A stretch of 64,000 nt of DNA, taken from Lytechinus variegatus. Lineage: Eukaryota; Echinodermata; Echinoidea; Temnopleuroida; Toxopneustidae. The stretch spans positions 54,507,195 through 54,571,194 of the forward strand of contig NC_054742.1 of assembly GCF_018143015.1 (NCBI RefSeq). The letters are read 5' to 3'. The notes beneath the pieces were generated by a model, which saw nothing but the letters and a program-made list of their open reading frames with translations, did no database searches and was not told where the DNA came from. Below, in pieces: positions 12,201 through 24,221 of this stretch; the stretch's first letter is position 1, and each line of letters begins with the position of its first letter. The position numbers and the translations under genes were made by a program.

Positions 12201-14841
12201 GCAGATCAACCGCTTTCAATCTCATTCTCAGAGGGACCAATAGACCCTAGCACGATAATATATTAAATAATAGAAATCGCAAAGGAAGGGGACACCCAAT
12301 CATTTTGAGGGCTGGACAAATTAGCAGGAGCAGTTGACAGGAAGTGGAAAGGGGTAGATAATGTGAAAGAAGAAATGAAAGGCGATGAAAGGCAAGAGAA
12401 ATAAAGAAAACAGAAAGATAAAGGAAAGGAAAATATAGGGGAATGAATATAATCGTTCTTTTCAATCTCTCACTCGGTTTTCTTTCAGTCATTAGTTTCT
12501 TACCTTATACCCCTCCCTTCGTATATAATGTTTCGTGTTCACTCCCCCCCCTTGCCAAAGAGTTGCAAATTTTCTGGCAAATATAGCTTGAAGGAAAAAC
12601 GTCTAACGGCGAACCCGGTTCGTTTGCTTTCACTCGTCTCTCTTAAATTCTTTCTCAACCAAAGCAAGGTTTATTGATTATGTATTTACGTATAGGCATT
12701 TTTGTGTATTTTTACGACTAACACGTATGTCTGTACTACTATAAAAAACGATAAAACCTAACATGCTGTTAAAGCTTATTTCGGTCCGCAATCAAAGTTT
12801 CCAGTTTGTCTTGAAAGGAAATTTGGATTAGAAATGTAAAGTTACGAAGATCATGAACCCCTGACCAAAATAGAAATACTTCATACTTTACCATAACTGT
12901 GTTTTTTTTTGTCTAAGTGTTCATTTTTTTTTCATTACGCTTTCAATTAAGGTTTATATGACAAATGGGTCGTTGCAAAGAAATGGCAATCGGTTGCAAA
13001 TCAGTTTTAGGTACTAAAATCAATCACAAGTCTTTTTAGTTCATTGCTAATTTGCAATTGATTGCTTGTCTGCTCCTTGCATTATAATCAAAATAGATTG
13101 ATTTGCTTTAGTTAAATTTGATCTGTATCGTATGTCAATTCGCAGCTGATGCGATTGTTTACAGAAATTTTTCTTTTGCATCACCCCCTAAGTATTAACA
13201 GTAAGTAAGCAATTTTTCTACTTTACCGTAATTTGCTCGTTTTCGAACCCAGGTTATAATCAAATACTATCTCTGATTAGTCGTGATTAAGTGTATCATA
13301 TGATGTAATTCAAATGATAGTGAGAAAAAATGCACTTGCCTGAAATTCTCCACGAGCAGGAAGTAGACTGGTATCGCACTCCCCCTGAGCTGGACAAGGA
13401 ACATATTCCTTTCTACTGTAAACCGATATTTTCTCAGCTTTTTCAACAAACTTTCTGTCTGTAAATAAATATACTATCAAAGGGTTAGTCCAGGCTGAAA
13501 AGTATGTCTTGATATAGATTTGATATCAGAAAGCTATACAAAGATTGAATCCTGAAATTTTCAGCCTAGGATAGCTTTTACCTCGTAAAAGAAAGAAAAA
13601 GAAACACGCAGCTATTTCATTTGATTTGGTTGACTTGTATACAGTGCGTCCCAGAATAAACGAAACCGAGATTTAGCGATCATTTATCATAACTTAATCA
13701 TAAATAGAATAGATAAATGACCTACCAATTTAAAGCTTAGAATCTCTTCTTTCATCTGATATTACTTAGGTTATTTCTTATTCACGCATGAGTGAGCAAA
13801 AACAATTTGAAAAAAAAGATACCAAAAACTCATTTGGCGGGGGTATCTGGGTTTCAAAAAGAAAACCACATTTCTGAAAAGTTCAATATCTGCTCTTTAA
13901 TTTGGTACCTAAATTACAGAAAATGGTCAAGAAATAAAAAACTTCTGGTGATTTGAAATAGGGCTTGTATTTCCATAATTTCATGAGATAAACTGTTTTC
14001 ACCGGTTTCCCACAGAAGCTTTCGCATGGTGAACAAAAGATGTAATGCATGGCTGATCGTCAACAAAACAGAGTGTCGAATGAGTTTGAAAGCCAGCCTG
14101 GAGAACCTCTTCATATTATGAAATTATTGAAATTCAAGCCTTATTTCAAATGACCAGAATTTTTTTATTTCTTGACCATTTTCTGTAATTTAGGTATCAA
14201 ATAAAAGAGGAGATATTGAACTTTTCAAAAATGTGGTTTTCTTTTTGAAACCCAGATACCCCCCGAAAAATGAGTTTTTGATATCCTTTCTTCAAATTGT
14301 ATTTGCTCACTCATGCGTGAATGAAAAATAATCTAAGTAATATCAGATGAAAGAGGAGATTCTAAGCTTTAAATTGGTAGGTCATTCGTCTATTTTGTTT
14401 ATGATTAAGTAATGATAAATGATCGCTAAATTTCGGTTTCGTTTTTTCTGGGACGCACTGTATTGTAGAACATTGCAAAAGTGGGGCGAAAGGTCCATAG
14501 ATCATTAATCAACTTCTGGTTTTATTCTCTATTCGGTGGGTAAAAATCGGACCAGTCATTGACGAAAACTATGAAGTTAAAAATACAATACAGTAATAAA
14601 AAAAAACCCAGACAGCTTTTGTAAATTGTTTTGGAAGAGGTGATTGGGTTGTAGCCCCCCATCTCCCCACACCTCACCCCTGAACCCCAGATACGCCATG
14701 AAATGCCCGTATCAGCTATTTTTCTTACCTCTAGACTTGTGTTGATAACTTGGTATTGAGTTGAGATAGGTAATACTCATCGAGATACTGGCTACCGTGA
14801 CGAGCCATGCAGAGACAAGACGACATCCATACGGCAAGAAT
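9252..14841 (-). CDS. DUF1647-like (glycosyltransferase-like) membrane protein, copy A
   Basis: Exons in order of transcription are 14841-14729, 13458-13340, 11679-11488, 10870-10766 and 9773-9252. Phases are consistent across all joins and give at least 349 residues. The first recognisable exon encodes a hydrophobic stretch ([16 protein letters not shown]), suggesting a type II anchor. A linker with [13 protein letters not shown] follows, then [13 protein letters not shown], a strand ending ILYNLGL, the exon VKNLCDV...[13 protein letters not shown], and the last exon [18 protein letters not shown]...[13 protein letters not shown]. The 105-bp exon has exactly the same size as in copy B. Intron 13339-11680 uses a GC donor (CAG/GCAAGT). 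No in-frame ATG precedes the hydrophobic stretch, so the start lies in an unseen exon or translation begins at a Met inside this stretch. The family name is from memory and tentative; the gene structure is firm. Confidence 0.75.
10114..10716. repeat. Foldback element with arms of about 215 bp
   Basis: The left arm (about 10114-10330) and right arm (about 10505-10716) are inverted copies. Both carry 'tttcatcaaaatcggatgt', 'tatgaacgagccagtta' and 'atccaaatgagag'. The centre is about 175 bp. It lies between the last two exons of copy A. Confidence 0.9.
12030..12192. mobile_element. MITE, 'GTTTCATAAAG' family, copy 1
   Basis: It is bounded by inverted 'gtttcataaag' and 'tcatgaaatggg'. Internally 'actttgccattatggc' pairs with 'ataatggcaaagttacaac'. 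Related copies are at 17750-17870 and 22801-22963. It is in an intron of copy A. Confidence 0.75.
12966..13190. mobile_element. MITE, 'TTGCAA' family, copy 1
   Basis: 'gggtcgttgcaaagaaatgg' at the left corresponds to 'gggtgttgcaagaaatttgc' of the copy at 43401-43645. Shared internal phrases are 'tcaatcacaag'/'aatcaatcaatg', 'gctccttg' and 'gttgatctgt'-like text, and both end in an ACCCCCTAAG-like terminus. It is diverged. Confidence 0.6.
13642..14460. mobile_element. Foldback TIR element with TA target duplication
   Basis: The termini CAGTGCGTCCCAGAA and its inverse GGGACGCACTG are flanked on both sides by TA. The arms are nearly 300 bp (13642-13935 and 14175-14460). Shared phrases are 'gatcatttatcat', 'aattggtaggtca', 'ctaagtaatatcagatgaaa' and 'gcatgagtgagca'. 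TA flanks and CAGT ends suggest a Tc1/mariner-mobilised non-autonomous element. It lies in the intron between the first two recognised exons of copy A. Confidence 0.88.
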
Positions 14842-16970
14842 CTGAGGAATATTCAAAGAACATGTGTCGTAGGCCGACGAATCAATACACTTGTAAAATT
14901 ATTATATTTCAAGCCTTTCATAGAAAAAAATCATTTCGCGCTTGCATTATCTGTTTGATTAGAAACACACTCCGTTCATGATTACGAACAGTCAGTGCTG
15001 CAATTTTCCGCTATCAGGTCAGCATATGGCTATTCAGTTCGCATTATTTGTTTAGTTAGAAACACACCCCGTTCACGATTATGATATGTAATATAGGTTA
15101 CACTATCGGGTCAGCATATGCCTATTCAGCACGCGCTTCGGGCTCGCTTTGTTCTTGATTATCAGTCGCGTTGCGCCCCTTATTTGATAATGCTGGTAAA
15201 TCTCGATATTTCGGTCGCTGAAAGAAAACAGCTCCTCTCTTTTTTTTCCTTCAAAATCTGACACCTCACCACCACAACCCCCCCCCCCCCCCCCCCTCCG
15301 CAAAACGATTGTTATCTGACCTGTTTTGGAAAAAAAAAATGGTGATCGAAATACGAATAACTATGTGGCAAAAATGCCTGTTTGATTTTATAACTTTTTC
15401 AAATCATCATGCTCAGTCATTTATTTTCTTTAAAGTCATATTATTGTGTATGCCTCCTATTTACCCAGCATTCTGTGGTAAATGTTTTTTTTTTTCGAGT
15501 GTGAATTTGATCTCGAGATCTCGGAATCCGTTTAAAACTTTGATCTCGATCGACCCGTGGCCATGAAACTACATGCATCTGCACGCTGCAATGCCCACTT
15601 TAATCTCCGTAAGAAATAAATATACACATCGTTCCTTTTTTTACATCTTAATTAAGCTACTTAAACAAATACTAATTACATTAAACATGAATATTGTACT
15701 ACTAGTACTGTCTAAAAATACAATATCAATTGTGTATACTTTAATGAAATATAGCCTACATGTACTTACGACTTTGAGTTCATCCCTTTCGATGTCCTGG
15801 CCTTTGGCAAGAAGTGACTTTAGATCAGTTTCGCGCGTCGGGTACATGAATATTTTACAAAAGCAGTGATTTTATTTTTCACCTGAATACACTGATGTTC
15901 ATTTTCAATTCAGAGGCACCTGTAATGAAATTCAAATTTGAATTCCATTCCCTATTCCCCTATTCCAGTTCAAATTTCGTCCTCGATGCCAATGGCTCAT
16001 TCACAATGCGTCATGGTGTGTCCTTTCGTGGGTGTGTATGGCTATATCTTCAAGTATTCTTACAGCTCAGCACAGACTTTACTAAGGTATTCCACATTCT
16101 TGAAGAAGATTCAAATCAACAGATGCGGGCTAGGGTGCATTGTAGCGATATCTCATATTAACTATTCAGGCTCATCAAGGTGATATCTTATTGGGCTCAT
16201 TAAACGGATAACTATAGCCGCTACCGTTTGTTACAAAAGAGCGGAAGGTTCATTGGATAGATTAATTGATCTTTTATCTCAAGTTAAGCTGAAAATACAA
16301 CATAATGCAGGAAGGGTCCAATAGCTGACTCATTTCAATGTGAAAGACGGCGGTTCTAACTGTGGTGTCTGCGTGAACGTGTGTTCCGGTTTTACGTTCC
16401 ATTTTAGCGTATCTTGCCAAAAAAAAGTTGAAGTTATTATTATTATTTTCATGGGGGCGGGTAATTTTGATTGTAAAGTTGTATTACGTGTGAATATTGT
16501 ATATGCTTTATTCTAAAATGTTCTGTTTCTATTCTGTGTTTGATGACCTGATAAAGCAGAGTTAGCAAAGGAATTGAACTTATTATTTGTGATCACTTAC
16601 CTAGATGTGATTAATTTTCATTGGTTTTACGGAAATTATCGTCAACAAACTTGTTAAATTGAGGCATCCGTAATCGTGCCAATATTGTAGACGCCGTATA
16701 AAACACTATGTGAGGTCCATGATATGGGTTGATATTTTATGTACCCATCGAAAAATCATGGGTAAATTGTGAGATGAAGCACTTTGTCTGGTAAGAGTAT
16801 ACAATTTTAGGTCCCTTGTAAAAACCAACGTTTCTGCATTCTTCAAAATTCATGCATGCTTGCTTACCTACCATTAAGGTGTTATTTTTTCTTAGCAGTG
16901 ACGTAATATGCATCCAAAATGTAAAGGGCATTTCATAGAGAAAATTGAAAGCGAGCGAAATCGACATTTT
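14842..16970. other. Intergenic DNA between copies A and B, proximal part
   Basis: It contains a run of 20 C residues at about 15278-15297 and a short reading frame on the minus strand at 15847-15769. That frame begins MYPTRETDLK and ends at a good donor 'gtaagt', but its exit phase does not fit the first recognised exon of copy A. No other gene or repeat is recognisable. Confidence 0.4.
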
Positions 16971-16971
16971 T

Positions 16972-17095
16972 GTCTCACCTGCGAAGCAGAGTGAGACTAT
17001 AGGCGCCACTTTTCCGACTTCTTCTTCCTTTTCTTCTTCTTATTCTTCTTCTTCTTCTTCTTCTTCTTATTCTCCTTCTTCTCATCCTGTCTGTC
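16972..17095 (+). repeat. AGGTCA-family 5' terminus joined to (TTC)n microsatellite
   Basis: 'tttttgtctcacctgcgaag' and 'gtgagactataggcgccact' are the 5' terminus of the AGGTCA repeat family. After 'ttttccgac' it switches directly to about 75 bp of TTC/TCT-rich repeat. It may be a truncated copy, or an expansion may have replaced the body. Confidence 0.75.
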
Positions 17096-19088
17096 TTTTC
17101 TCTTTCTCATTAATATTATATTTCATGTCCGTATGATGATAATCAGAGATGTAGTTTTCCGGGAATTACGATATTCTGAATAAAGAACAGTCAAGCCATA
17201 CCGTGAAAATGGAAAAGCAAATTTATAACAGACTTTAACTTTTCCTGAGCAAAACAATTTAGGAGACAAATCGAGAATAGTAGATGCTTGATAATGATAT
17301 AGAAATACAAAATATCAAATCAGTGGCCAATGACAAGATTTGCAATCAAACGCCCGGATCGAACGCAACTCGATTTCAGCTAATTAAAGCGGTTATTCGG
17401 GAGCGCTTTATTTTTGGCTTTCGTTTAACTCATTCTTATGTGTATCTCTTTATTTGAGGTTCAAATTAATTTCAAGAGTATTAATATAAATAATGGGATA
17501 ATTGCAGGGCTTTAATTTGGAGCATAGTCCGAATTGTTTTGAAATCATAGTCAATCGTACGATTGCCATTAAGGTATTCGTACGATGATTTTTGAACTTC
17601 ACTCAGTAACTTGTTTCATGTCACAATATTCGCATCAAATCATGGACCTACCATCAAATACACTTTTTGTTCTAAAATCGATTTGCAGAACAAATGGTAA
17701 GGCTGTGATGGTTTTTTTCCAAATAAAATACACGTTTCTGATATTGGCAAGCTATTCCTTTTTTATGGCAACTACCATGGTAACCTTGATTTTTATTAGC
17801 TGCTGAGCCCTGTTGCCATGGTAGTTGCCATGATGGCAAAGTTACAACAGTTTTACAACTCTTTATGAAAATATGGTATAACCCGTTCTCATCTGAGGGA
17901 GCGGGGGCATGGGACAAAGTGCCCTCTAAACAGAATTTTTATTACTTTTTTTGCTAAAAAGTAGGATTTTTTGTGGGGACGGTTGGTTTTGGAATCGGTA
18001 GTAACCTTTGATCCCTCTTTTGATTTTTTTTTTAATTAGCTGTCATAAAGTGTCTCCCATCCCGACGAGATTTTCCAGGTACCCGACTGCCTTTATTACG
18101 CTACTAAATTATTTCTAGTCATGTAAAGTTTGAGGCCAAACAATGACTAGGGTGTAATGGGTTTCTGACAGAAACGTGCCTGCGGTATTGAATTCAATGA
18201 ATCATTCGTTTCTGATGGAATTAAACAGTCGGAGTTTGGAGTCCCCAACGTAAGTAATCATATCAGACTGATACACGTCTGCTGACAAAACACACACTCG
18301 ACTGCCGAATAATCAGCGCCATGCTCTAATTGTCACGGGTTGATTAATATTATCAAAGTCAACTTCCGTAGAAGCAGACTAAGACGCACGAGGAATTCAC
18401 CCGGGGAATTCAATAACACTGTAAATGTATAGAACATGTTGGTCAAGACTGATGACAATGAACAGCTGGGAGGTCTTTGTCGACGATATTTATTGGTGAA
18501 CCGGAACACCAGATTTGTCCTAAGTTTCGGAGCTGACGAAAGATTGCAAATAGGACGATAATGTTGTTTTGATTCATCGATTTTCGACTAAAGACTTCTT
18601 GGTTGCTGTTTGCATGAACAGGAATTGTCAATAAATTTTTTATGTTCTTGAATGCGTTGTGCGTCGTGGAGCAAATATTCCCTATTGAGAAACGGGACTG
18701 TTTATAATTAGGCCATATTATATAGGTGCTAATATTCCACTTCACAATTAAGTCTTCAGCAAACATTTTTTTTTATTAAAATAAGACATGGATGTAGTCG
18801 CTTTGAGAATGATGGATGTCACAATTAAAAGGTGGGTGGGGGTGGAGGCGTGCATGCTATCACTCCTAATCAATTAAATAGCTAAAGAATAGAACACGGT
18901 AAGAAACAAAGTGGCGAAAAACAATTGAATTCATACTACGTCAGTAACCCTTCCCCCAGTGGAATGATTTTATTTTAATTAAAAAGTATTTAAAGAAAGG
19001 AGGGCACAATACAGAGGTCATGCACACTGACATAACGAGAGACACAGAGGGCGTGCATGCTGTCGCCCCCTATGATTGACTAACTATA
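17096..19088. other. Intergenic DNA with one MITE
   Basis: Apart from the MITE at 17750-17870, nothing is recognisable. There is no splice-bounded frame, tandem repeat or RNA-like structure. Confidence 0.4.
17750..17870. mobile_element. MITE, 'GTTTCATAAAG' family, copy 2 (end-degraded)
   Basis: 'atggcaactaccatggtaac' and 'gttgccatggtagttgccat' form inverted halves around 'gctgctgagccct', as in the copy at 12030. The right end reads 'gttttacaactctttatgaa'. The left terminus has decayed. Confidence 0.7.
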
Positions 19089-21161
19089 CACAACAAAAAA
19101 AGTAAGTCCCCCCTAAATCAAATTGCTGTAACTTTTGAACGGAATTATTTTGAGATATGCTATTTCATGGGTGGTTTTCTACACTCATTAGGCAGCTCCT
19201 GGAGAAATAAGAGATTGATCAGCTGAGTCATGCATGAGTAATCAAAGATTGAATTAAAAATGACCATTTTTGAAAGTCACAAGAGTCGTGTTTCAGATTG
19301 TGCAAATACAAAGTTGGACAAAAGTTGATTTTAGGTGAATTTTATGGTGTTATACTGTTTTACTATCCATCATATAGTCACTCCACACACAATTTTGATA
19401 TCGTATGTTCATGGTTGAGTGAGCACATTGTATTGCAGGGGCCGCGGAAGCGGGGGAGGTGGGGGGTGTTCAGCTCCCCACTTTTTTCAAAAAGCATGTG
19501 CAAAAATGTAAAAATGACCAAACGATTGTGATTTTTTGCATGGTCAGCCCCCACCCTCCCACTTTTGGCTCAGCCCCCCCCCCACTTTGAAACCCTTTCC
19601 GCGGCCCCTGTATTGTGACGTATCATCATAGGGGTTTATGGTGGTATCCTCTACAACTTGTTAGATCATGTTAAAATTTGAAAATGTTGGTGGCTCCCCC
19701 GATTATAGGCCCCTCCCCCATTTTAAAATTCTGGATCCACCAATGATTTGCCCATAAATTAAACTCATGAGAAATTGTTTCAAAAAAATACATTTAAGCA
19801 GTATAAAGAGTATTCATTCGTAAGTTTTCGAATGTGCTCGCTCAACCATGAAAAATATGTTTAAAGTTCGGAAAGTGTGTGGTGATAGAAATGATGGATG
19901 ATAAAAAAAATTGAAACCGAATTCGCCCTCAATATTCACTTTATTACCCTTTAAAATGAGTCTGTGACATTGAAAATACCAATTTTCCCACTTTGATGCG
20001 TGCTCACTCATCCATGAATGAAGATATCGATTTCATTTTTGCACAGAATTCTGCCCATAGGTTGATGAACATTACTGCCAAATTACATTGCTAAAGACAG
20101 CCTTGAAAAAAAGTTCCACCATATTGAATAAGGGGTTACTTATTCTTAAACGTATGCACCCATAATGTACACAAGTCTATGAGAGAAGAAGTCAAAATTT
20201 TCACAAATATGAAATGAGGGTTTGTTTCATGGACGGTTTTTGTTACTTCTGCCAACAGTTATTTCATGAAACTTCGCACATGGCTTCGGAGTAACACTAT
20301 CCAAAAGGCGCGCACACCAAAATAACCATTCAACACGGCACAGAGTGGGGCCAAGGCCTTGAACTTTCTTCTCATTTGCATAATTTTCGAATATTGTGTG
20401 CTCACTGATACATTAAACATCGGGATTTTGATAAAAATCAAATCAAATGAACTATGCAAGGACGTTTGTGACAGATATCCATAGTTACAAATTGCATTTT
20501 TTCCAATAACGTAAAAAAGAGCTAATCACATTCCACATGTTCATTCAAGCGTGAATGTTTAATTAAACGCCTTTAAATCATTGAAACATGTTAAATGGTC
20601 GTGAACATAACGAAAAAGTTGAAAAAAGATAATTTTCAGTTACCAAAATGAAACAATACTTGCCTATGATATTTAAAAATCGTATTTTTGTTTTCAAGAA
20701 ATGTTCATTGAACCGTGCAACAATGAATATTGTTGAAGATACTCTTTCCAAAAATAACTGTCATCATATTCTTCCATTCTTATTGATATAAATGTATAAA
20801 ACCACATTATAGCAAATATGGACTTGTGTTTATTCAACCGTAAAATTTAGCCTAAACAGTTGTATCGTCTTTTAGAAAGTACCTTTTACAAGCCTTCTGA
20901 CTAGTTTTCATGATGAGAATGTGGAATTAGTTCCAATAAAATGGAATCAAAGTCATGAAATTTGGCTTGTGACTTTTGAAAAGTGACATTTTTGCCTTTT
21001 GACGGTGCTCACTGAAGCATGACATAAAATACGTCCACAACATTTACTCAGAGGGTAGCTTATAAAATTACCTACACGCTCATGTAAAAATATATTAAGA
21101 ACTGCCATTGGTTCGGAAATTATTGATGTTTGTTTAAGGGGGGACTTACTTTTTTTGTGTG
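19089..21161. mobile_element. 2.07-kb TIR element built of degenerate tandem units
   Basis: The left terminus CACAACAAAAAAAGTAAGTC and the inverse of the right terminus CACACAAAAAAAGTAAGTCC match over more than 20 bases and are flanked by TA. The interior has no reading frame of note. Instead a motif near GTGCTCACTCAnnCATGAA recurs, sometimes inverted, at 19411, 19834, 20000, 20398 and 21005. Weaker versions lie near 20537, 20705 and 20826. The spacing suggests a decayed tandem unit of about 160-200 bp. A MITE is nested at 19441-19612. Confidence 0.8.
19441..19612. mobile_element. MITE nested in the 2.07-kb element
   Basis: It has terminal inverted repeats GGGGCCGCGGAAGC and TTCCGCGGCCCC. 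'gtattg' or 'tattg' on both sides suggests a short target duplication. The interior is a C/G-rich inverted repeat ('tcagctccccactttttt', 'ccccactttgaaa'). Confidence 0.8.
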
Positions 21162-21788
21162 TATATATAAAGAATAAAAATAAAAGTCGATAGAAAGATG
21201 AAAGCGGGAAGGAAAAAAACATATAATATCAGCGATCCTGCCACTGGAAATAACGTAATAGATTTGATCGGTCTGGAGTCGGCTTAGCCAGTATGCCTGA
21301 ATAATAACCATAACAACGAAGACTTTAAAACGCCGAGACAATTGGGAGCAGGCAACTTGGCTCAGTTTGAGTTGGCGCCCGTACATCTAGTAAGAAAAAA
21401 TATTCCGGCACCCGTAGGAACTCTTCGGCGCAGGCCGGGTACCGGCCGAAAATGACCAAAATGTATTTCTCACTCTCCGGCCGGATGTCATACTAGGTTT
21501 TCGGTTATATACCTATATATCAGACAGGTAACTGAAATGCTCTTCATAATTTATGAAACGTGCACAATTTATTCAACATGAAATATTCATTCATATGAAT
21601 TCATACTGTTAACTTTACATTCGCATAAATATGTAAAGAAACTGATTTTACAAGCTACAAGCTGCAACAGGGATAGGGATCTGCTCTTTTCTCTTAATAA
21701 TGGAGACTGCATGGTTAAAATAAAGGCGCCAAAGATGAGAAGATATAGAATCATTATTTTGTAGTTTGTTTGATATCTATATCTATAT

Positions 21789-21867
21789 GAAAACTTTGTA
21801 ATATTATAGTTATTTGAACTTTAGTAATTTGCTAAAGTTCAAATAACTATAATATTACAAAGTTTTC
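21789..21867. repeat. Perfect long hairpin, 36-38 bp stem, 7-nt loop
   Basis: Bases 21789-21824 are the exact reverse complement of 21832-21867, with the loop TAATTTG between. Two further base pairs (21787-21788 with 21868-21869) extend the stem to 38 bp. The stem is AT-rich. No reading frame overlaps it and its ends match no other element in the window. Confidence 0.95.
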
Positions 21868-22563
21868 ATTCGAACTAACATGCATTATGATATAACAAGC
21901 GTCTTTTAAAATAGATATTCATTATAATGCACAAACTAAACATATAGATGCTGATATCTTGGTTTAGTCACAGATGGAGAAGGAGTGTAAGGAGAAAGAA
22001 AGGGAGGGGAAGGACAAATAATAAAAAGAGAGAAGATCATCAATTAGAGATGTCTGGATGGCGTTATCCCATAATAACTATATCATGCAACTGAACGACG
22101 TCATACCTGGGTCGCCTTGCCCGTTTATTCTTCCACTATTTTGAATCATGAATTCCAAACACTATTTCTGAAGCCTGGTTTCGGTTGATATCGTATCATC
22201 GAATTATCATATTTAATACGAGTTGTGTTATTTAAGAATTCATCGTTTTTTGTGATTATTGTTTTTTCTTCCGATTTGTGAACGTTTAATGAAAGGACTT
22301 ATCGGACATTTTATCCGACAAGTCTTGTTCTATCCGACCGTTACCGTAGGAATAGAACGTCTCAGCCAATCAAAATCTAGAAAAATGTTAGATCCGACAA
22401 CTTGTCAAGTGTAAAATGTTGATGAAACGCGAGGTGACCTTAAGTGGAGAGGGACGGGGCAGGAGGCGGCGGTCCTCTCTGACTTTTCGAGTGGTAAAAA
22501 CAAGAGAAGAAAAGGGAAAACGATTATGTATTGAAAAAATAACGATGTACTGGTGCATGTGTG

Positions 22564-22733
22564 TTTCATAAAGCTGTTTGTAACGTACCATCGACTTTAT
22601 GTTCGACTGGTGACCCTTTCTTATGAACTAAATTAGCACCAATGTAAATTTGTTGCGTATCATTTAACACAAGAAAGTATCGCCAGTCGATCGTAAAGTC
22701 GCCCGTACCTTACGAACAGCTTTGTGAAACACA
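22564..22733. mobile_element. MITE, 'GTTTCATAAAGCTGTT' family, copy 1
   Basis: Inverted ends are 'gtttcataaagctgtt' and 'aacagctttgtgaaac'. Internally 'gactggtgaccctttctta' pairs with 'aagtatcgccagtcga'. The second copy is at 33626-33787. Confidence 0.85.
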
Positions 22734-22800
22734 GTGAAAAGTGGGAGAAGAGTTTAGAAGACAAAGAAATAATAAGGAAGAAGAGTGCAAAAATATGTCC

Positions 22801-22963
22801 TGGGGCCCATTTCATAAAGGACTTGCAACCGTTGTAACTTTGTCATTATTACAACTACCATGAAAACCTTGATTATGACTGGCTGCTGTGGCCTGTTGCC
22901 ATGGTATTTGCTATTATGACAAAGTTTCAACAGTCGCAAGTCCTTTATGAAACGGGCCCCCTG
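22801..22963. mobile_element. MITE, 'GTTTCATAAAG' family, copy 3
   Basis: Ends are 'tggggcccatttcataaag' and 'ctttatgaaacgggccccc'. The interior matches the copies at 12030 and 17750. A C-run of about 14 lies just downstream at 23010. Confidence 0.85.
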
Positions 22964-23079
22964 GTCCTCTATAATATTAATAATAATCACATTCATAGGC
23001 CGTCTTAACCCCCCCCCCCCCCGCTTCAACATATCCTGACATCGCCCCTGCGTGTAACTGATACATTATCCATATTTTG

Positions 23080-23535
23080 GGGGGATAAAGCAAAGAATTA
23101 ATCTTTGGCCGGTATTCACAAAGGAGGTTTGGTGAGCCCAGGCTAAATTAAATTCAAACTGTACGTGGTATAATTAGGCCAGTCTAAATTTCAGACCATG
23201 GTCTCAGAGCGATTCACCAACGATGGTCTAACTAAACCATGGCTTAAATTTAAAACATGGTTTGACTAAACTTCCTTTGTGAATATATGTTACCGGCCTT
23301 TATGTCTCTTTGCCTCCAATCAAATTAAAACCCACCCCACCCCGACCATTCGTCATCAAATTGTGTACAAGAGAAATCGTTTGAAAAATCTGCGTTGTAT
23401 ATGATGATATATAAGCAAACGATGACGGGAGACGATTTAGTAATGCAGGTTAGATTTAAAAACAAAGACTACAAAACAATAGGAAGTCATCAATTTCCAC
23501 GTGTTGAAAAACAAAAGTCACGAAGCAATAGGAAG
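23080..23535. other. 3' flank of copy B with a small inverted repeat
   Basis: 'ggtattcacaaaggaggttt' (23112) and 'aaacttcctttgtgaatata' (23267) are inverted. Between them 'accatggtct' and 'aaaccatggctt' also pair, forming a possible MITE of about 190 bp. No gene is seen. Confidence 0.5.
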
Positions 23536-24188
23536 TCATTGATTTGCACATGTCCGGGCTTTTTCGTGTCCTTTTGTACTCCTCTGAATATTGATTGTTC
23601 GGTCGAAAATGACGTTGTCGTTGTTTTGTGGAGTCCATTCTCTGTTCATGTTTTTGTATACCAGGATGGCGAGTAAAGACGCGTCGTAACGGTGTTCTCC
23701 TATTTTCGAACCTTCAGGAGCAATGCAATGAAGTTTTAAAGAACATCTCAACATCGGTTGAACAACGGCGCGCTGAATCACCGAGCCGTTAATGTAAAGT
23801 TGCCGATTTGCCGCTGGGTAAGCAGCCTCGTTTTTGGATGCGTAATATTTCCTTCTGTCAACATCCAAGCTGGCGTACATATCGGGATGTGTGAAATAGT
23901 ATTGATGTCTTATTTTAGTGTTGGTTTTCGGATCGAAGCTATGCCAGTGACTCATGTATCCATGGTGACGTGTGGATGCGGGTAATAGATCCTTTAAAGA
24001 GGTTTTAAAACGAACAGACGCATCGCCCCAGAAGATGGCACCGAATTCTCTCAATGTAATCTGTCAGTGTATAAAAAAAGAAGATAAATACGAGGTGAAA
24101 TTATGATTTACACTGCCATATGAAGCTTGCAGTGTCACCATCAATGTTTTCATCATTGTCAGTTTTGTCACCATATTATTCCTCATCG

Positions 24189-24221
<33 letters not shown>

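Noticed and set aside
15769..15847. MYPTRETDLK frame with a strong donor, as first exon of copy A
   Set aside because: Its exit phase (0) does not fit the entry phase of the exon at 14841, so a direct join would shift the frame. It may be untranslated or unrelated.
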